Positions 9,733 through 21,033 are shown, numbered from the stretch's first letter. The stretch: DNA of 64,000 nt from Trichomonas vaginalis G3 (GCF_026262505.1 NC_067205.1:3906001-3970000), one strand, 5' to 3'. The notes: generated from the letters alone by a model not told the origin. Program-made: numbers and translations.

Positions 9733-10343
9733 TTTACTAAAACATATTTCAAACAAAGTTTATATTCTGTTGAAAGTTTTGTATATTCATTCGAATATTT
9801 ATACTTAAACTCAACTCCTGTAGTTCCTGGTGTTTCAATGATGCGGATGTTACCTATTTTCATGAATGGTGGCGTTTGACCACAGCATTCGATTTCAGGG
9901 TCGAGATAGTCAATGACACATTGTTTCCCTGTTATTCGTGATATAACATTTTCAAGGTCCTCCTTTGTTAGAATTATTTGGTTCTTGCTTATAAGATTTG
10001 TCAAAAGCTTCTTATCGTCTTTGAGTAAAATTGTTTGGTATAACTGAAGAAGGTAATGGTCTACGTTATCTGAAGGATTTGTTTGAACATTTGTGTAAGG
10101 GTTGTCGTTGGCTTCTCTTGAAAGAACTTGGTGCAGTGGTGGATACTCTAACTTAACATCTGATGTAGCGTTAGCGTTTGAAGCTGAGTTTAAATTCACG
10201 GATTTCAGTTCTGGTTCTTTTTCTTTCAAACACTCTGAACTATAGTTCTTTATGACAATATTGTTTGTCGTTCGTGAGTCAACATTTGATGTTGGTTCAA
10301 TTGGAACATTAACGGCACCAGCTAAGATGGATTTGCTTCTCAT
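9729..10343 (-). CDS. Unknown element protein
   Basis: 204 residues: a Ser/Asn/Thr-rich, probably disordered N-terminal half and a compact C-terminal half with CVIDYLDPEIECCGQTPPF and several beta strands. No family is recognised. It diverges from the gene at 10369 across a 25-bp shared promoter, the arrangement used by structural genes here. The second copy (20007-20590) retains most of the same sequence. Confidence 0.55.
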   Translation of the reverse strand: MRSKSILAGAVNVPIEPTSNVDSRTTNNIVIKNYSSECLKEKEPELKSVNLNSASNANATSDVKLEYPPLHQVLSREANDNPYTNVQTNPSDNVDHYLLQLYQTILLKDDKKLLTNLISKNQIILTKEDLENVISRITGKQCVIDYLDPEIECCGQTPPFMKIGNIRIIETPGTTGVEFKYKYSNEYTKLSTEYKLCLKYVLVN

Positions 10344-10368
10344 TTCATATAGAATAAAAACCTTTTAT
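10344..10368. promoter_or_regulatory. Compact divergent promoter
   Basis: Twenty-five bases between ATGs on opposite strands. AGAATAAAA is present, plus CCTTTTATAT before the plus-strand start. Confidence 0.45.
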
Positions 10369-10770
10369 ATGTATGAAATGAACAATATACTCGACAAGGG
10401 TTTGAATGTAAAGCTAACGAATGAAAATATTGTTGAATTCACTGAGACAGGAGCTGTGTATAAAGATGTAGAACTACTGAACAAAAGAGCTAAGGGAAGA
10501 AGCAGGAACATGAACAAAGGGTGGAAGCCTATAAAAATTTATGTCAATGATGGCTCAGGAGGTTCAAACATAAAGTATGCAGAAAGTTATAGAGTTTATG
10601 CTCTCAAAGGTGAAAAGCCTTCATTTAAGAACAGCTATTCTAACGCATATCCTCAAAAGCTAACGGATGGAGAAGTGGATGATATGAATGACAGCAAAAA
10701 TATTAACAGAAATGGCGACAGAGATGCATGGAATTTGTTTACCATCAGTCAATTGAAGGTTAAACTTTAA
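10369..10770 (+). CDS. Unknown basic protein
   Basis: 133 residues. The start is chosen at ATGTATGAAATG because it follows the compact leader; open sequence upstream lies inside the divergent gene. Lys, Asn and Gly are abundant (RAKGRSRNMNKGWKP, NDGSGGSN). No domain is recognised. It ends overlapping the ATPase 3' end by 4 bases. Confidence 0.5.
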   Translation: MYEMNNILDKGLNVKLTNENIVEFTETGAVYKDVELLNKRAKGRSRNMNKGWKPIKIYVNDGSGGSNIKYAESYRVYALKGEKPSFKNSYSNAYPQKLTDGEVDDMNDSKNINRNGDRDAWNLFTISQLKVKL

Positions 10771-11654
10771 AACAATGTTGGTCGTTCCCATGGAATATTT
10801 TTGACTTTAATGGTATTAGTCATGATATGAATCTCAAGGTATGAACGAGGAGAGATGAGAGACTTATATGCTTCCCAAATTTCTTCAAAAGGTAATGTTA
10901 TACCTGACTGTTTCCAAATGAGTTCAATATCATAACGTGAGAAACCTTGAAAGATAACGAAGTCAGTTATGAGACGTTTTATGTTTAAAGCTAAAAACCT
11001 CCATGTTTGCATAAGTATTGCTACAGTTAAGTGGTAATGTCTGACTTTAGTAATGATATTAGCTAATGGTGAGTCTGGTTTTGACACTAAACCTTTACCA
11101 GCGAAGTCGTCGCAAACGAGCAGAGTGTTTGAAGGATATTTTTTGAAGGGGTATTTTGAAAGTTTTGATAGAATGTAGTTTGTCAGTCGTTTCATATCGT
11201 AAACTCCTGAGTACTGACGTAAGTGGTGTTTGTCAATAATTCTTTCCATCTCCTCAGAAGTCTTTTGCATTCCTGACTGTATAAATTCAACGATGGCATA
11301 ATATTTCCTCTTACGTCGAATGTAACGTTGAAGAAATTCAATGAGTTCACTGTCTGGAACTTTAACGACAGAGGCTTGAACTTTTGACATAAATGTTTTC
11401 GCTGTTGAGTCCATAGAGTCTGAAGTTGCTGATATAATGATTTGGTCATAATATGAGTCATTTCCTAAACGTTCTGTTATGAGTATATGACGAATTAAAT
11501 TAAATGTCTTACCTGAACCCATCTTTCCACAATAGAAATAAACGCCATTTGAACAGAACTCATAGTCCTTACTGAAAGGAAGAATGAGAGAAGAGTTAAG
11601 TTTGTCTGTAGTTTCATTCATGTCTTCATCTACGTCATGTATTAAATGCTTCAT
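10767..11654 (-). CDS. Genome-packaging ATPase (FtsK/HerA, A32-like)
   Basis: 295 residues. Walker A is CGKMGSGKT (residues 42-50), Walker B is LLVCDD (178-183) and a probable sensor motif QTWR lies near 216. A32-like ATPases pump viral DNA into capsids in adeno-, pox- and Polinton-like systems; length and motif spacing fit. The element-3 counterpart is at 60574-61449. It diverges from the capsid-like gene at 11671 with 16 bp between starts, so the two are probably co-expressed. The frame is whole. Confidence 0.85.
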   Translation of the reverse strand: MKHLIHDVDEDMNETTDKLNSSLILPFSKDYEFCSNGVYFYCGKMGSGKTFNLIRHILITERLGNDSYYDQIIISATSDSMDSTAKTFMSKVQASVVKVPDSELIEFLQRYIRRKRKYYAIVEFIQSGMQKTSEEMERIIDKHHLRQYSGVYDMKRLTNYILSKLSKYPFKKYPSNTLLVCDDFAGKGLVSKPDSPLANIITKVRHYHLTVAILMQTWRFLALNIKRLITDFVIFQGFSRYDIELIWKQSGITLPFEEIWEAYKSLISPRSYLEIHIMTNTIKVKNIPWERPTLF

Positions 11655-11670
11655 TTTATCTCCATTAAAA
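11655..11670. promoter_or_regulatory. Compact divergent promoter, ATPase/structural gene
   Basis: Sixteen bases, TTTATCTCCATTAAAA, separate the two ATGs. Same layout as the pair at 51222-51239. Confidence 0.5.
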
Positions 11671-12552
11671 ATGCAAGTCAGAAATATTCAGAACATAGCA
11701 CCGAGTCTAACTGACAAGAGTATAAAGATATACTATGAACACGTTATGATGAAACCTACCAAAATTCAAGAAAGTCAGTATACTTATGAATATCCAAGGC
11801 ACTGGGTAGAGTATGTAGGAGGTGAGAAAGCTATTGAAATCAGACAGGTTCGAAGTATTCCAGCAGGAAGAACAATATTATTGAAGAACTTTAATGTTTT
11901 GAGGTATAATGATGAAACAAAGAAGCAAGATAGTTTTCCTGTTGCTGTGTATGTGAACCTAGACACAGGAGATGACATGAAAGTTTTTAACACAAAGCTT
12001 CAAACGGTAGTGAGAGAACAACTGACTGCGGAAGGACATCCATTACCTTCAGAAGTTAGCATAGCATATAATTTTGAAACAAACTCAATAGATTTTAAAG
12101 TCATCTCTGCAAAGAAGTCAGGTTTTACATTTAATGAAGCAGATGTATATTCGAATGAAAACTTCAAAGCTATTGCATGGTTAGATAATGACGATTGCTT
12201 TAAGAAAATATTTAAATTCAGTGACTCAAAGATGTCAATAGATGACCTTCGTGGAATGTTACCATCGACGTTTACAGTTGAAGGTTCAGCAGGATTGCTT
12301 ACAAGATTGTCAATTGGTGGTATTTGGTCTCGTGAGAACATTGTTATAAAATCCAGTATAAGTGAATTTGCTGAAGAATCTATATTATGTCTTTCAAACT
12401 ACATGTATTCGCCACCGAAGCATTATAGTATAACAAACTTTGTCAGTAAGTTTAACATAAGACTTGTCGAACCTTCTTCAATGAAAGATGTTGTGCTACC
12501 TAAAGATGGAAAGGATGGACTCATTATTGAGATGATTTTAATAGCATATTAA
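11671..12552 (+). CDS. Capsid-like structural protein, homologue of 50373-51221
   Basis: 293 residues, start chosen after the compact leader. YEYPRHWVEYVGGEKAIEIR matches YRFDYPLRWLRDPSVTKAIG of the element-3 protein, and the C-terminal part (ILCLSNYMYSPPKHY) matches its counterpart (FLCLANDFYEKPTKLY). Long beta-rich stretches suggest a jelly-roll or similar capsid fold. Conserved position beside packaging or fibre genes supports a virion role. It may be a capsid protein; too little is visible to call it major or minor. Confidence 0.5.
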   Translation: MQVRNIQNIAPSLTDKSIKIYYEHVMMKPTKIQESQYTYEYPRHWVEYVGGEKAIEIRQVRSIPAGRTILLKNFNVLRYNDETKKQDSFPVAVYVNLDTGDDMKVFNTKLQTVVREQLTAEGHPLPSEVSIAYNFETNSIDFKVISAKKSGFTFNEADVYSNENFKAIAWLDNDDCFKKIFKFSDSKMSIDDLRGMLPSTFTVEGSAGLLTRLSIGGIWSRENIVIKSSISEFAEESILCLSNYMYSPPKHYSITNFVSKFNIRLVEPSSMKDVVLPKDGKDGLIIEMILIAY

Positions 12553-12775
12553 ATGAGCTTGTTCTTGAAGGTCATTCATGATGAAATAACTGTTGTAGAA
12601 GATGTTAGCAATTGTTCAGACATTTTGAAGCGAATAGATGATATAAGAAAGAAGTTTATGAAGCCGCAAGCGGCGAGGACGAATCCATGAGAATGTTTAT
12701 GTTTCATTGACTTTCTCCAGTAACGAGAACTTTTATGAGATAATATTGAAGAGAGATGATTTTAATATGGTGTAA
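12553..12775 (+). pseudogene. Small element gene between two structural genes, probably broken
   Basis: A start directly abuts the preceding stop (TAAATG) and the region ends where the next start abuts it. The peptide begins MSLFLKVIHDE and is mixed, with no recognised motif. The second copy at 22810-23037 has a longer open frame. Fossil; about one break. Confidence 0.4.
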
Positions 12776-13288
12776 ATGGTAGCTTGGGCAGCTTTAGGCG
12801 CAATGGGAACAAAAGCATTAGCATTTGGAGCAAAAGCACTTGGAGCTTATGACGCAGTAAATAAAATGAGTGGAGGAAGAGTTTCGAAGACATTAGATGC
12901 AAATAAAGGAAAGATTGGAGGCTGGGTTGCAAAGAAGTTAAGATTAAATAAAATAGGACTCATAAATAAAGCATCCAATTTGGTTGCGACTGAGTCAGAA
13001 AATGCTTTAGGAAAGGACGATGAGTTTGCAAAACACGCAAAAGACTTTAATGACCAGATGAAAGGTGAAACAATGCATTTAAATAGAGTCGATGGAACTC
13101 TTCCTCCACCAGTAGTTCTTCCGTATGGTCCCTATGGAATGTATGGAAACCCTTACGAAAGACCATTTGACCCATTGACTGGTGGAAGTAACTGGTATCA
13201 TTACGGACGAAGAAGAAAGACAGTCAAGTTGGAGACAGACGTGAAGAAAGCAACTAAAAAGAAACCAAGGAAGAGAGTTATAAAGTAA
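12776..13288 (+). CDS. Basic core-like structural protein
   Basis: 170 residues. The N-terminal 40 residues are Ala/Gly-rich and amphipathic (WAALGAMGTKALAFGAKALG), the middle is Pro/Gly/Tyr-rich (PYGPYGMYG) and the C-terminus is strongly basic (KKATKKKPRKR). This layout recalls DNA-condensing or membrane-active minor virion proteins such as adenovirus pVI or core proteins; by resemblance only. The start abuts the previous gene. Confidence 0.5.
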   Translation: MVAWAALGAMGTKALAFGAKALGAYDAVNKMSGGRVSKTLDANKGKIGGWVAKKLRLNKIGLINKASNLVATESENALGKDDEFAKHAKDFNDQMKGETMHLNRVDGTLPPPVVLPYGPYGMYGNPYERPFDPLTGGSNWYHYGRRRKTVKLETDVKKATKKKPRKRVIK

Positions 13289-13297
13289 TGAATTCAA

Positions 13298-13344
13298 GGG
13301 TGAAAAAACAGGTGAAAAACAGGTGATATCTCACCACTTCACCT
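13298..13344. terminator. GGTGA-type 3'-end hairpin
   Basis: Repeated GGTGAAAAA units opposed by TCTCACCACTTCACCT, directly after the basic protein gene and before the convergent gene at 13470-13879. Confidence 0.5.
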
Positions 13345-13469
13345 AAATTTTTTTTGCGCTATGTTTTCATACGTGTGAGGGTGGTGATATCATTAATTTT
13401 TAAGTTTATTTTTATATAAATGACAGAACAAAAATATAACATATCTACTCAACAGGAAGAGACCCTTAC

Positions 13470-13879
13470 TGACTATGTATTCGTTTAATGCTTGATGAAA
13501 ACAATGGTACATATTATCGTATGGGTATACACAGCGTCTGTTTCCATGTTCGTCGTCGTATATGTAGAACTCAAATCCAGTCCAACCTTCTTTTGTACAA
13601 TATGTAGCTTTATTTAAGTATGCATTTATGTAGATAAGGCAATTTTCTCATCGCTCCAGAAATAATTTTTGTTCTTTGTTGAAATAGTTTTCGTTCCTCT
13701 GCGACCATAAGGAATGTATGCAATGAACTTTGCGTCATAAGGGATTGTAATATATTCAGGTTTCTTTCATCGTCAATGGGTCTGTCTTTGTTAAAATGCA
13801 TGTTTCTCAGTTTTACTTGAGTTTTGAATAGTTCACGGAAACGTTCTGGGAAAGAGTCATAGTAAATGTAGTCGGACAT
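13470..13879 (-). pseudogene. Small element gene of long-promoter class, broken
   Basis: Begins MSDYIYYDSFPERFRELF; aromatic- and charge-rich, unrecognised. The leader on the minus strand has AATAACCTTATTTTTATTTT and ACAAAGACATG, the long promoter type. About one or two breaks. Confidence 0.4.
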
Positions 13880-13938
13880 GTCTTTGTAATGAAAATAAAA
13901 AATTTAAAAAAAATAAAAATAAGGTTATTTTTTATTTA

Positions 13939-14000
13939 GTGAGGACGGTAGTGAAGTCGTTAGTGAGTTCGTTAGTGAAGTCGTTAGTGAAGTCGTTTAT
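13939..14000. repeat. 12-bp tandem repeats GTGAAGTCGTTA
   Basis: About five imperfect copies upstream of the small gene's leader; the same array occurs at 24171-24231 in the second copy. Confidence 0.6.
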
Positions 14001-14068
14001 GTGTCAGATGGTTTGTAAATATTTAAGGTTAAGTTGGTGTTACGGTTGTGTTGTAAAATATACGTTAC

Positions 14069-14136
14069 CGGTTTCGTAAAGTATCAAAACCGCTAAGTGG
14101 TGTACGGAGGCGCGCAGTGCCACAGTACACGACTTA
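14069..14136. other. Pair of hairpins near the element end
   Basis: CGGTTT..AAACCG at 14069-14092 is followed by TAAGTGGTGTAC (14094-14105) opposed by GTACACGACTTA (14125-14136), 11 of 12 pairing around a GC-rich loop. Repeated at 24302-24369. It may be a structured terminal region of the element or an unknown RNA. Confidence 0.4.
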
Positions 14137-14149
14137 GGGATACTAACTT

Positions 14150-14720
14150 ACGTTGTATTGTTTGATAGAAAAAATTGTTTTCTCAAGTTCTTTTTGAAAG
14201 CAGTCAAGAATATAATTTTTGTAGCTATCAGTGATAACGGTTTTTATAGCGCTCGATCTTCTGGTTATTTTGTTGATGGCGTTTATATTTATCTAAATTG
14301 GTTTGAAGAATATCTTTCCTTATATCTTGTCATAAATAATGTTTTGGGATATGTTTAACGAAAGAAATTCTAATGAAATATCTCGGAGCATCATTAGTGA
14401 ATATTGCAAGTTGCAGTTATTAATATTGAGAATTATATATTGTAAGTGCGGGCACCAAACTGTTGTTTGATAATGAGAAAGGGCGACCTAGCCACATTGT
14501 CACTTTTTAAATTTTAGCCATTGAAAAAGCGCTTATGGGAGTGGAGTTTTTTGGGACATCTGGATTTGCTGTATCAAATGAAAGTAAAATCAAAAGAAAC
14601 ATAATTGGCATTATATTTCAAAAACGAAATGATCTTACTTAGATACTTTAAAGTTACTTCTAGAAAAATTTGAACACAATGGTATATCTGGCAGAGCATT
14701 ACATGGTGTAAAATAACCAA
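14150..14720 (-). pseudogene. Noisy copy of the MULE transposase C-terminus
   Basis: Matches 24376-24910: the end of the MULE transposase gene and the left end of the MULE inserted in it, with many small differences that grow more frequent rightward. The match stops inside the 121-bp repeat unit and jumps to element sequence resembling position 9566. See the finding on a possible assembly join. Confidence 0.5.
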
Positions 14721-14721
14721 A

Positions 14722-17351
14722 AAGTTATGTCAGTCAGAGAAACAGAAAGAGCAAAGCGCGACGACGCAAAGCGCTATATTAGGAAAACTGCACCAAGTCA
14801 ATAAGATCAGGTTGCATTACAGAAGATGAGTTCGATACTGTGAAGAAAGTTTTGATAGAATATACAAATTGCTTATAATTACTAAAACATATTCAAACAA
14901 AGTATTAATCCGTTGAAAGTTTTGTATATTCATTCGAATATTAACTTAAACTCACCTCCTGTATTCCCTGGTTTTCAATGATGCGGATGTACCTAATTCA
15001 CAGAATGGTGGCGGTTGACACAGCATTCGATTCAGGTCGAAAGATCAATACACATTGTTTCCCTGTAATTCGTGATATAACATTTTCAAGGTCCTTGTAG
15101 AATATTTGTCTTGCATTTAAGATTCGTCAAAAGCTTCTTATCGTGTCTGAGTAAAAATGTCTTGGTAAAAGAAGAAGGTAATGTCTACGTTACTGAAGAA
15201 TGTTTGACCATTGTGTAAGGGTTGTCGTTGGCTTCTCTTAGAAGATCTTGCCAGTGTGAAAAACTCTAACATCACATCTGACTGTAGCGTGAGCGTTTGA
15301 AGCTGATTAAATTCAGGATTCACTTCTGGTTCTTCTTTCAAACACTCTGGAACTATACGTATGACAATATTGTTTGTCGTTCGTGAGTCAACATATAGTT
15401 GGTTCAATTGAACATTAACGGCACCACGAAGATGGATTTGCTTCTCATTTCATATAGAATAAAAACCTTTTATAGATGTAGAATGAACAATATACTCGAC
15501 AGGGTTTGAATGTAAAGCTAACGAATGAAAATATTGTTGAATCACTGAGACAGAGCTGTGTATAAAGATGTAGAACTACGAACAAAAGAGCTAAGGGAAG
15601 AACAGGAACATGAACAAAGCTGAAATATAAAAGATTTATGTCAATGAGCTCAGGAGGTTCAAACATAAAGTATGCAGAAAGTTATAGATTTATGCTCTCA
15701 AAGGTGAAAAGCCTTCATTTAAGAACAGCTATTCTAACGCATATCCTCAAAACGAAGGATGGAGAAGTGATGATAGAAGACAGCAAAAATATAACAAATG
15801 GCGACAGAGATGCATGGAATTTGTACCATCAGTCAATTTAAGGTTAAACTTAAAAAAACAATGTTGGTCGTCCCATGGAATATTTTGACTTTAAGGATTA
15901 GTCATGATATAACTCAAGGTATGAACCAGGAAATATGAGAGATTATATAGCTTCCCAAATTTCTTCAAAAGGTAATGTTATACCCTGACTGTTTCCAAAT
16001 GAGTCTAATATCATAACGTGAGAACTTGAAAAATACGAAGTCAGTTATGATGAACGTTTATTGTTAAAGCTAAACTCCATGTATTGCATAAGTATTGCTA
16101 CAGTATAAGTGGTAATTCTGACTTTATAAATGATATTAGCTAATGGATTCGGTATTGACACTAAACTTTACCAAGCGAGCTCGTCGCAACGAGCAGAGTG
16201 TATGAAGGATCATTTTTGAAGGTATTTGAAAGTTTTGATAGAATAGTAGTCAGTCGTTTCAGATACGTAAACTCCGAGTATGACGTAAGTGGTGTTTGTC
16301 AAAAATTCTTTCCATCCCTCAGAAACTTTTGCATTCCTGACTGTGATAAATCAACGATGATGGCATATATATCCTCTCTACGTCGAATAGTACGTTGAAG
16401 AAATTCAATGAGTTCACTGTCTGGAACTTTAACGACAGAGGCTGAACTTGACAAAAGTTTCCGCTGTGAGATCCATAGAGTCGAGTTGCTGATACATAGT
16501 GATATGCTATGGGGCATAAATATAGTACATTTCTAAACGTTCTGTTATATATTAGGACGAATTAAATAAATGTCTTACCTGAACCCATCTGTTCCACAAT
16601 AGAAATAAACGCTATTGATACAGAACTCATAGTCCTACGAAAGGAAGAATGAGAGAAGAGATAAGTTGTCTGTAGTTTCATCATCTCTTCATCTACGTCA
16701 TGATTAAATGCTCATTTTATCTCCATTAAAAATGCAAGTCAGAAATATTCAGAACATAGCACCGACGAGTCTAACTGAAACAGAAGTACTAAAGATAGTA
16801 CTAATGAACACGTTATGCATGATAACGACCCTAGCAAAATTCAATAGATAAGTCAGATAAAGTCTTACAGTGCATACTCCAAACGGAACTGGGTAGGATG
16901 TATGATAGAGAGGTAGAAACGCTGAGTACGAGAACAAAGAGACAGGGTATTCGAAGTATTGCCCAGCAAGAACGAACAATATTATAGAAGAATTAATTGT
17001 TGAAGATAAGATGATAGAGAACTAAAGACACCGATACAGAATAGTTTTCCTGCTTGCTTGCTGATAAGTGACCTAGACAACAGGAGATAGCAAGAAAGTT
17101 GTCATAAACATAAAGCTTCAAACGATAAGGAACGAGAAATCTGACTGCGAACGGACCATCAATTCTTCAAATTAGCATACGCATAAAATATTTTAGAAAC
17201 AACCTAATAGATTTAAAGTCATCTAGCAACAGAAGATCAGCGTTTTACATTTAAGAAGCAGTGTATATCTAGAAGAAACTCAAAGCTAAGCCATGGTAGA
17301 TAATAGACCCGCATCTACTTAAAAAATCATTTAAAATTCAGTGACTCAAAG
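14722..17351. pseudogene. Heavily degraded copy of the 9.6-12.2 kb gene block
   Basis: Recognisable remnants, in order, of the small gene 9463, the unknown protein 9729, the basic protein 10369, the packaging ATPase and the beginning of the capsid-like gene 11671. No long open frame survives. Broken throughout. Confidence 0.6.
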
Positions 17352-18990
17352 ATTATTTCAAACTTGTTCGTTGCGTCAAGTTCATTTTTGTCCGCTTTAC
17401 TATTTAATGTAGCTTGAAGTTCATTTATATCGGAGATAGGTTTATTTCTTCTGCTTTTCGGCTAATTTCTCTTCTATCTCATTTATTTCAAGTCATGCCT
17501 ACCACCAACTCCCGAAGAAGTATTTTTTCAGCTCTTGAAGAACGTCCACTTCGCCATCTTTGGTTGTCAATAATGAGAACTTGAGTAAAACCTTTCCTGT
17601 CTTAATGGATGTTTGTAAAACTTCTTCTTCAACATGTTCGGGTCATGGTCGTCATCATATCTTGTGAAATCAGAGATGTTGTCATACATTAAGCATATCT
17701 GTCTCAAAAGTCTGCTATTTGGAAACTGGAACGAAAATATACAGAACTTTCATCATCTCCTAAAGTCAAGTCTGCTTCTTAGTATTTCTTGAATGTATGC
17801 AATAGAACAGAGTACCTTGGAAAATATTCGAACAATAATTCATTAGCTGTTGGTTTGGTGGTTTCTTCTGGAGTTTCTGTTGTTTCAGTTCTTCTGTTGG
17901 AGTTTCTGCATCTCTTGACTTCAATGCTCTTGCTCTCAAAGACCTAAATGTTAGAGCACCGGTTTTACAAAAGGACTTTATAAATGCATTAATAGTTCCT
18001 GGTAAGTTATTGTAGCATTAAGTAATTCCTTATGCTTCCATCATGTACGGTCCATAGCACTATGTAAAAAATCTATACTTTTCTTGTAGTCAGCAATAGA
18101 CTGACTGTGATTTTTAAAGATTTGTCAATACCTTTAAGCCAATCTTCATGCATGTCTGATACTGAGCCAAGAATATCATTTGCTTCCTTTAGGTATTTTG
18201 TGCTTGTCGTAAAGTATCCAATCCCGTACGTGCATTGTTTGCTATACGTCTTACAGTATTATCTTGACTCCTTGTTTTCTTGCATCCAACCAGATAAAGT
18301 TTTAATATATCCGAACCATTTGAAATGAAGTTCAAAGCATTTAACGTCATTAAAACTTCTTCACCAAATACTGCCCATATCTTCTTCCGATTGGTATTGA
18401 AGAACTCCATATGAAGCAAGGCTGTTAAACCAGTATTTATAAGGTCCCATATCCAGATTAAGCAGTTTTTCCATTTCCATCCTTTCCATCCAAACCGTTT
18501 TCGCCTTGAGGTCCTTTTATTCCTTGTATTCCTTGTATTCTTGTGGTCCTTGAGGTCCGTGTCACCCTTCTTCCTTTCAGTTCATCTTTATGTCGTTATA
18601 ATATTCTAATGTCATAAGGTGTACATCATTACTGCTACCAGCAACGCCAAGAATTTGTTTCTCATTCATGACTAAATTCTTTAAGCATTTTAATGTTGTC
18701 GTCAAATCGAAAGCTCTTTAACAATTCAATGAGAAACATTCAGTACTTTCACTAATGAGGCATCTACTGTAGAATTTATATATTGCACCGTTCCATCATT
18801 TATGATAGGAACCTTGCTTGTTGTAATGAATGGGTCATAATGTTAAAGTATCGAAATCAATGACTTTTTTAGTTTTTTCCATCGTCAATGACTAAATCAT
18901 TGCCTTCAATGGTTAAAGTTGAGTTTTCGTTTACTAGTTCATGTGCTCTTCTTGCTTCATTGTTTCATACGCATATGCAGCAATAGTCAT
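17352..18990 (-). pseudogene. Second copy of the fibre-like gene, N-terminal part only
   Basis: Corresponds to 7048-8708: head part, collagen-like stretch, helical segment and the first KADK repeats. The collar half is absent because the segment starts at the abrupt join. Several breaks. Confidence 0.6.
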
Positions 18991-19007
18991 ATTTTAATGA
19001 GAATAAA

Positions 19008-19772
19008 ATGTTGTTCTATTTGCAAAGTACAGACCCAAACGAATACGGAATAGTAAAGCTACAAATAAACTTAGGTCAGAATGAAGCACTTGCTTTCAGA
19101 GTTGTTGACTTCAATACATCGCAACTTTTGTCATAACAGATGAAACAGATTTCATGGAGTTTGAAATAGATGGAAAGAAGCACGAAATAAGATTTCACAA
19201 TAATGTAGAATATAAGATGGAAACATTAGCTGGAGTGTTAAATGCTCTCATAAATACTACAATAAACAAGGATAACGAAGAAAAACTTAATGAATGTTAA
19301 ACTTATTGCAGGAGTTTGAAAGTTCAGTTATGCAAAGGATTTAAGATAACACGAATGAGTCATAGAGTTCAATTGCTTCTGGGTGCATACCAGTATGACA
19401 TTTCCTTTGAAAAGTGTTGACAAACGATTGAGATGAAATCTGTTCCATACGTATGTTATGGTAATTGTTTGTACATTGAGTCTAAAATAGCTAATGTCAC
19501 AGGCATTTCAGGAGTTAATAGTAAAGGTTCAGTAGAATATAAGTCTTTCTGTTATGCAGTCAATTCAATGTTCATTCCAAACGTTCCTGTCATAGCAACT
19601 CATTTAGGTAAATGGATTCGCATTAGTCCTCATAATTTGAAGACATGCAATTCAGACTTGTTGACTTTCAAGGCGAGCCTGTAGAACTGAAGGCACCAGT
19701 GCGAATGACTGTTGAAGTTGACTTTTTAGAAATATTAAATGCAACAGCTTACAAGAGAACTCAGAGCTAAAA
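19008..19772 (+). pseudogene. Second copy of the capsid-like gene
   Basis: Corresponds to 8726-9502. The compact divergent leader before it is retained. Open stretches such as 19433-19684 are identical or nearly so to the first copy. A few breaks. Confidence 0.6.
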
Positions 19773-20002
19773 TATAAAGTATGAATGTTATGTATTTAGG
19801 TCATGAACTTTGGTTGTTGCTGTTTGATGAAACAAATGAATTAGTTATGTCAGTCAGGAAAAAGGCGTCAAAGGCGCCGAGCGCAAAGCGCTATATTGTG
19901 TTAGTGAAAAACTGCACCAAGTCAATAAGATTAGGTTTGCATTATGAAGATGAGTTCGATACTGTTGAAGAAGTTTTGGATAGATATTACAAATTGCTTT
20001 AA
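19740..20002 (+). pseudogene. Second copy of the small overlapping gene
   Basis: Corresponds to 9463-9732; the C-terminal 70 residues are the same apart from the Lys-rich middle. Broken. Confidence 0.5.
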
Positions 20003-20006
20003 TTTA

Positions 20007-20590
20007 CTAAACATATTTCAAACAAAGTTTATATTCTGTTGAAAGTTTTGTATATTCATTCGAATATTTATACTTAAACTCAACTCCTGTAGTTCCTGGT
20101 GTTTCAATGATGCGGATGTTACCTATTTTCATGAATGGTGGCGTTTGACCACAGCATTCGATTTCAGGGTCGAGATAGTCAATGACACATTGTTTCCCTG
20201 TTATTCGTGATATAACATTTTCAAGGTCCTCCTTTGTTAGAATTATTTGGTTCTTGCTTATAAGATTTGTCAAAAGCTTCTTATCGTCTTTGAGTAAAAA
20301 TTGTTTGGTATAACTGAAGAAGGTAATGGTCTACGTTATCTGAAGGATTTGTTGAACATTTGTGTAAGGGTTGTCGTTGGCTTCTCTTGAAAGAACTTGG
20401 TCCAGTGGTATACTCTAACTTAACATCTGATGTAGCGTTAGCGTTTGAAGCTGAGTTTAAATTCACGGATTTCAGTTCTGGTTCTTTTTCTTTCAAACAC
20501 TCTGAACTATAGTTCTTTATGACAATATTGTTTGTCGTTCGTGAGTCAACATTTTGATGTTGGTTCAATTGGAACATTAACGGCACCAGC
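20007..20590 (-). pseudogene. Second copy of the unknown gene 9729-10343
   Basis: Both halves of the protein are recognisable in separate open frames. Broken about two or three times. Confidence 0.55.
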
Positions 20591-20636
20591 TAAGATGGAT
20601 TTGCTTCTCATTTCATATAGATAAAAACCTTTTATA

Positions 20637-21033
20637 TGTATGAAATGAACAATATACTCGACAAGGGTTTGAATGTAAAGCTAACGAATGAAAATTTGTT
20701 GAATTCACTGAGACAGGAGCTGTATAAAAGATGTAGAACTACTGAACAAAAGAGTAAGGGAAGAAGCAGGAACATGAACAAAGGGTGGAAGCCTATAAAA
20801 ATTTATGTCAATGATGGCTCAGGAGGTTCAAACATAAAGTATGCAGAAAGTTATAGAGTTTATGCTCTCAAAGGTGAAAAGCCTTCATTAAGAACAGCTA
20901 TTCTAACGCATATCCTCAAAAGCTAACGGATGGAGAAGTGGATGATATGAATGACAGCAAAAATATTAACAGAAATGGCGACAGAGATGCATGGAATTTG
21001 TTTACCATCAGTCAATTGAAGGTTAAACTTTAA
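20637..21033 (+). pseudogene. Second copy of the basic protein gene 10369-10770
   Basis: The start and most of the sequence are retained; broken a few times. Confidence 0.55.

Larger units (their letters stand above)
1..14150. mobile_element. Maverick/Polinton-type element 1 (left end outside window)
   Basis: Virus-like DNA element of the Maverick/Polinton class. Visible parts are a KilA-N gene, tRNA-like unit, CxxC protein, HNH endonuclease, integrase, fibre-like gene, capsid-like protein, packaging ATPase, second capsid-like protein and a basic core-like protein. Genes are densely packed and often divergent with fewer than 25 bp between starts. The left end lies outside the window; the right end is placed near the hairpin pair at 14,069-14,136 because MULE sequence begins beyond it. 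No terminal inverted repeat could be confirmed. Roughly eight to ten breaks are apparent, mainly in integrase, fibre and KilA-N genes, so this copy is partly decayed or the sequence is imperfect. ATPase and both capsid-like genes are whole. DNA polymerase B is not seen. Confidence 0.75.
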
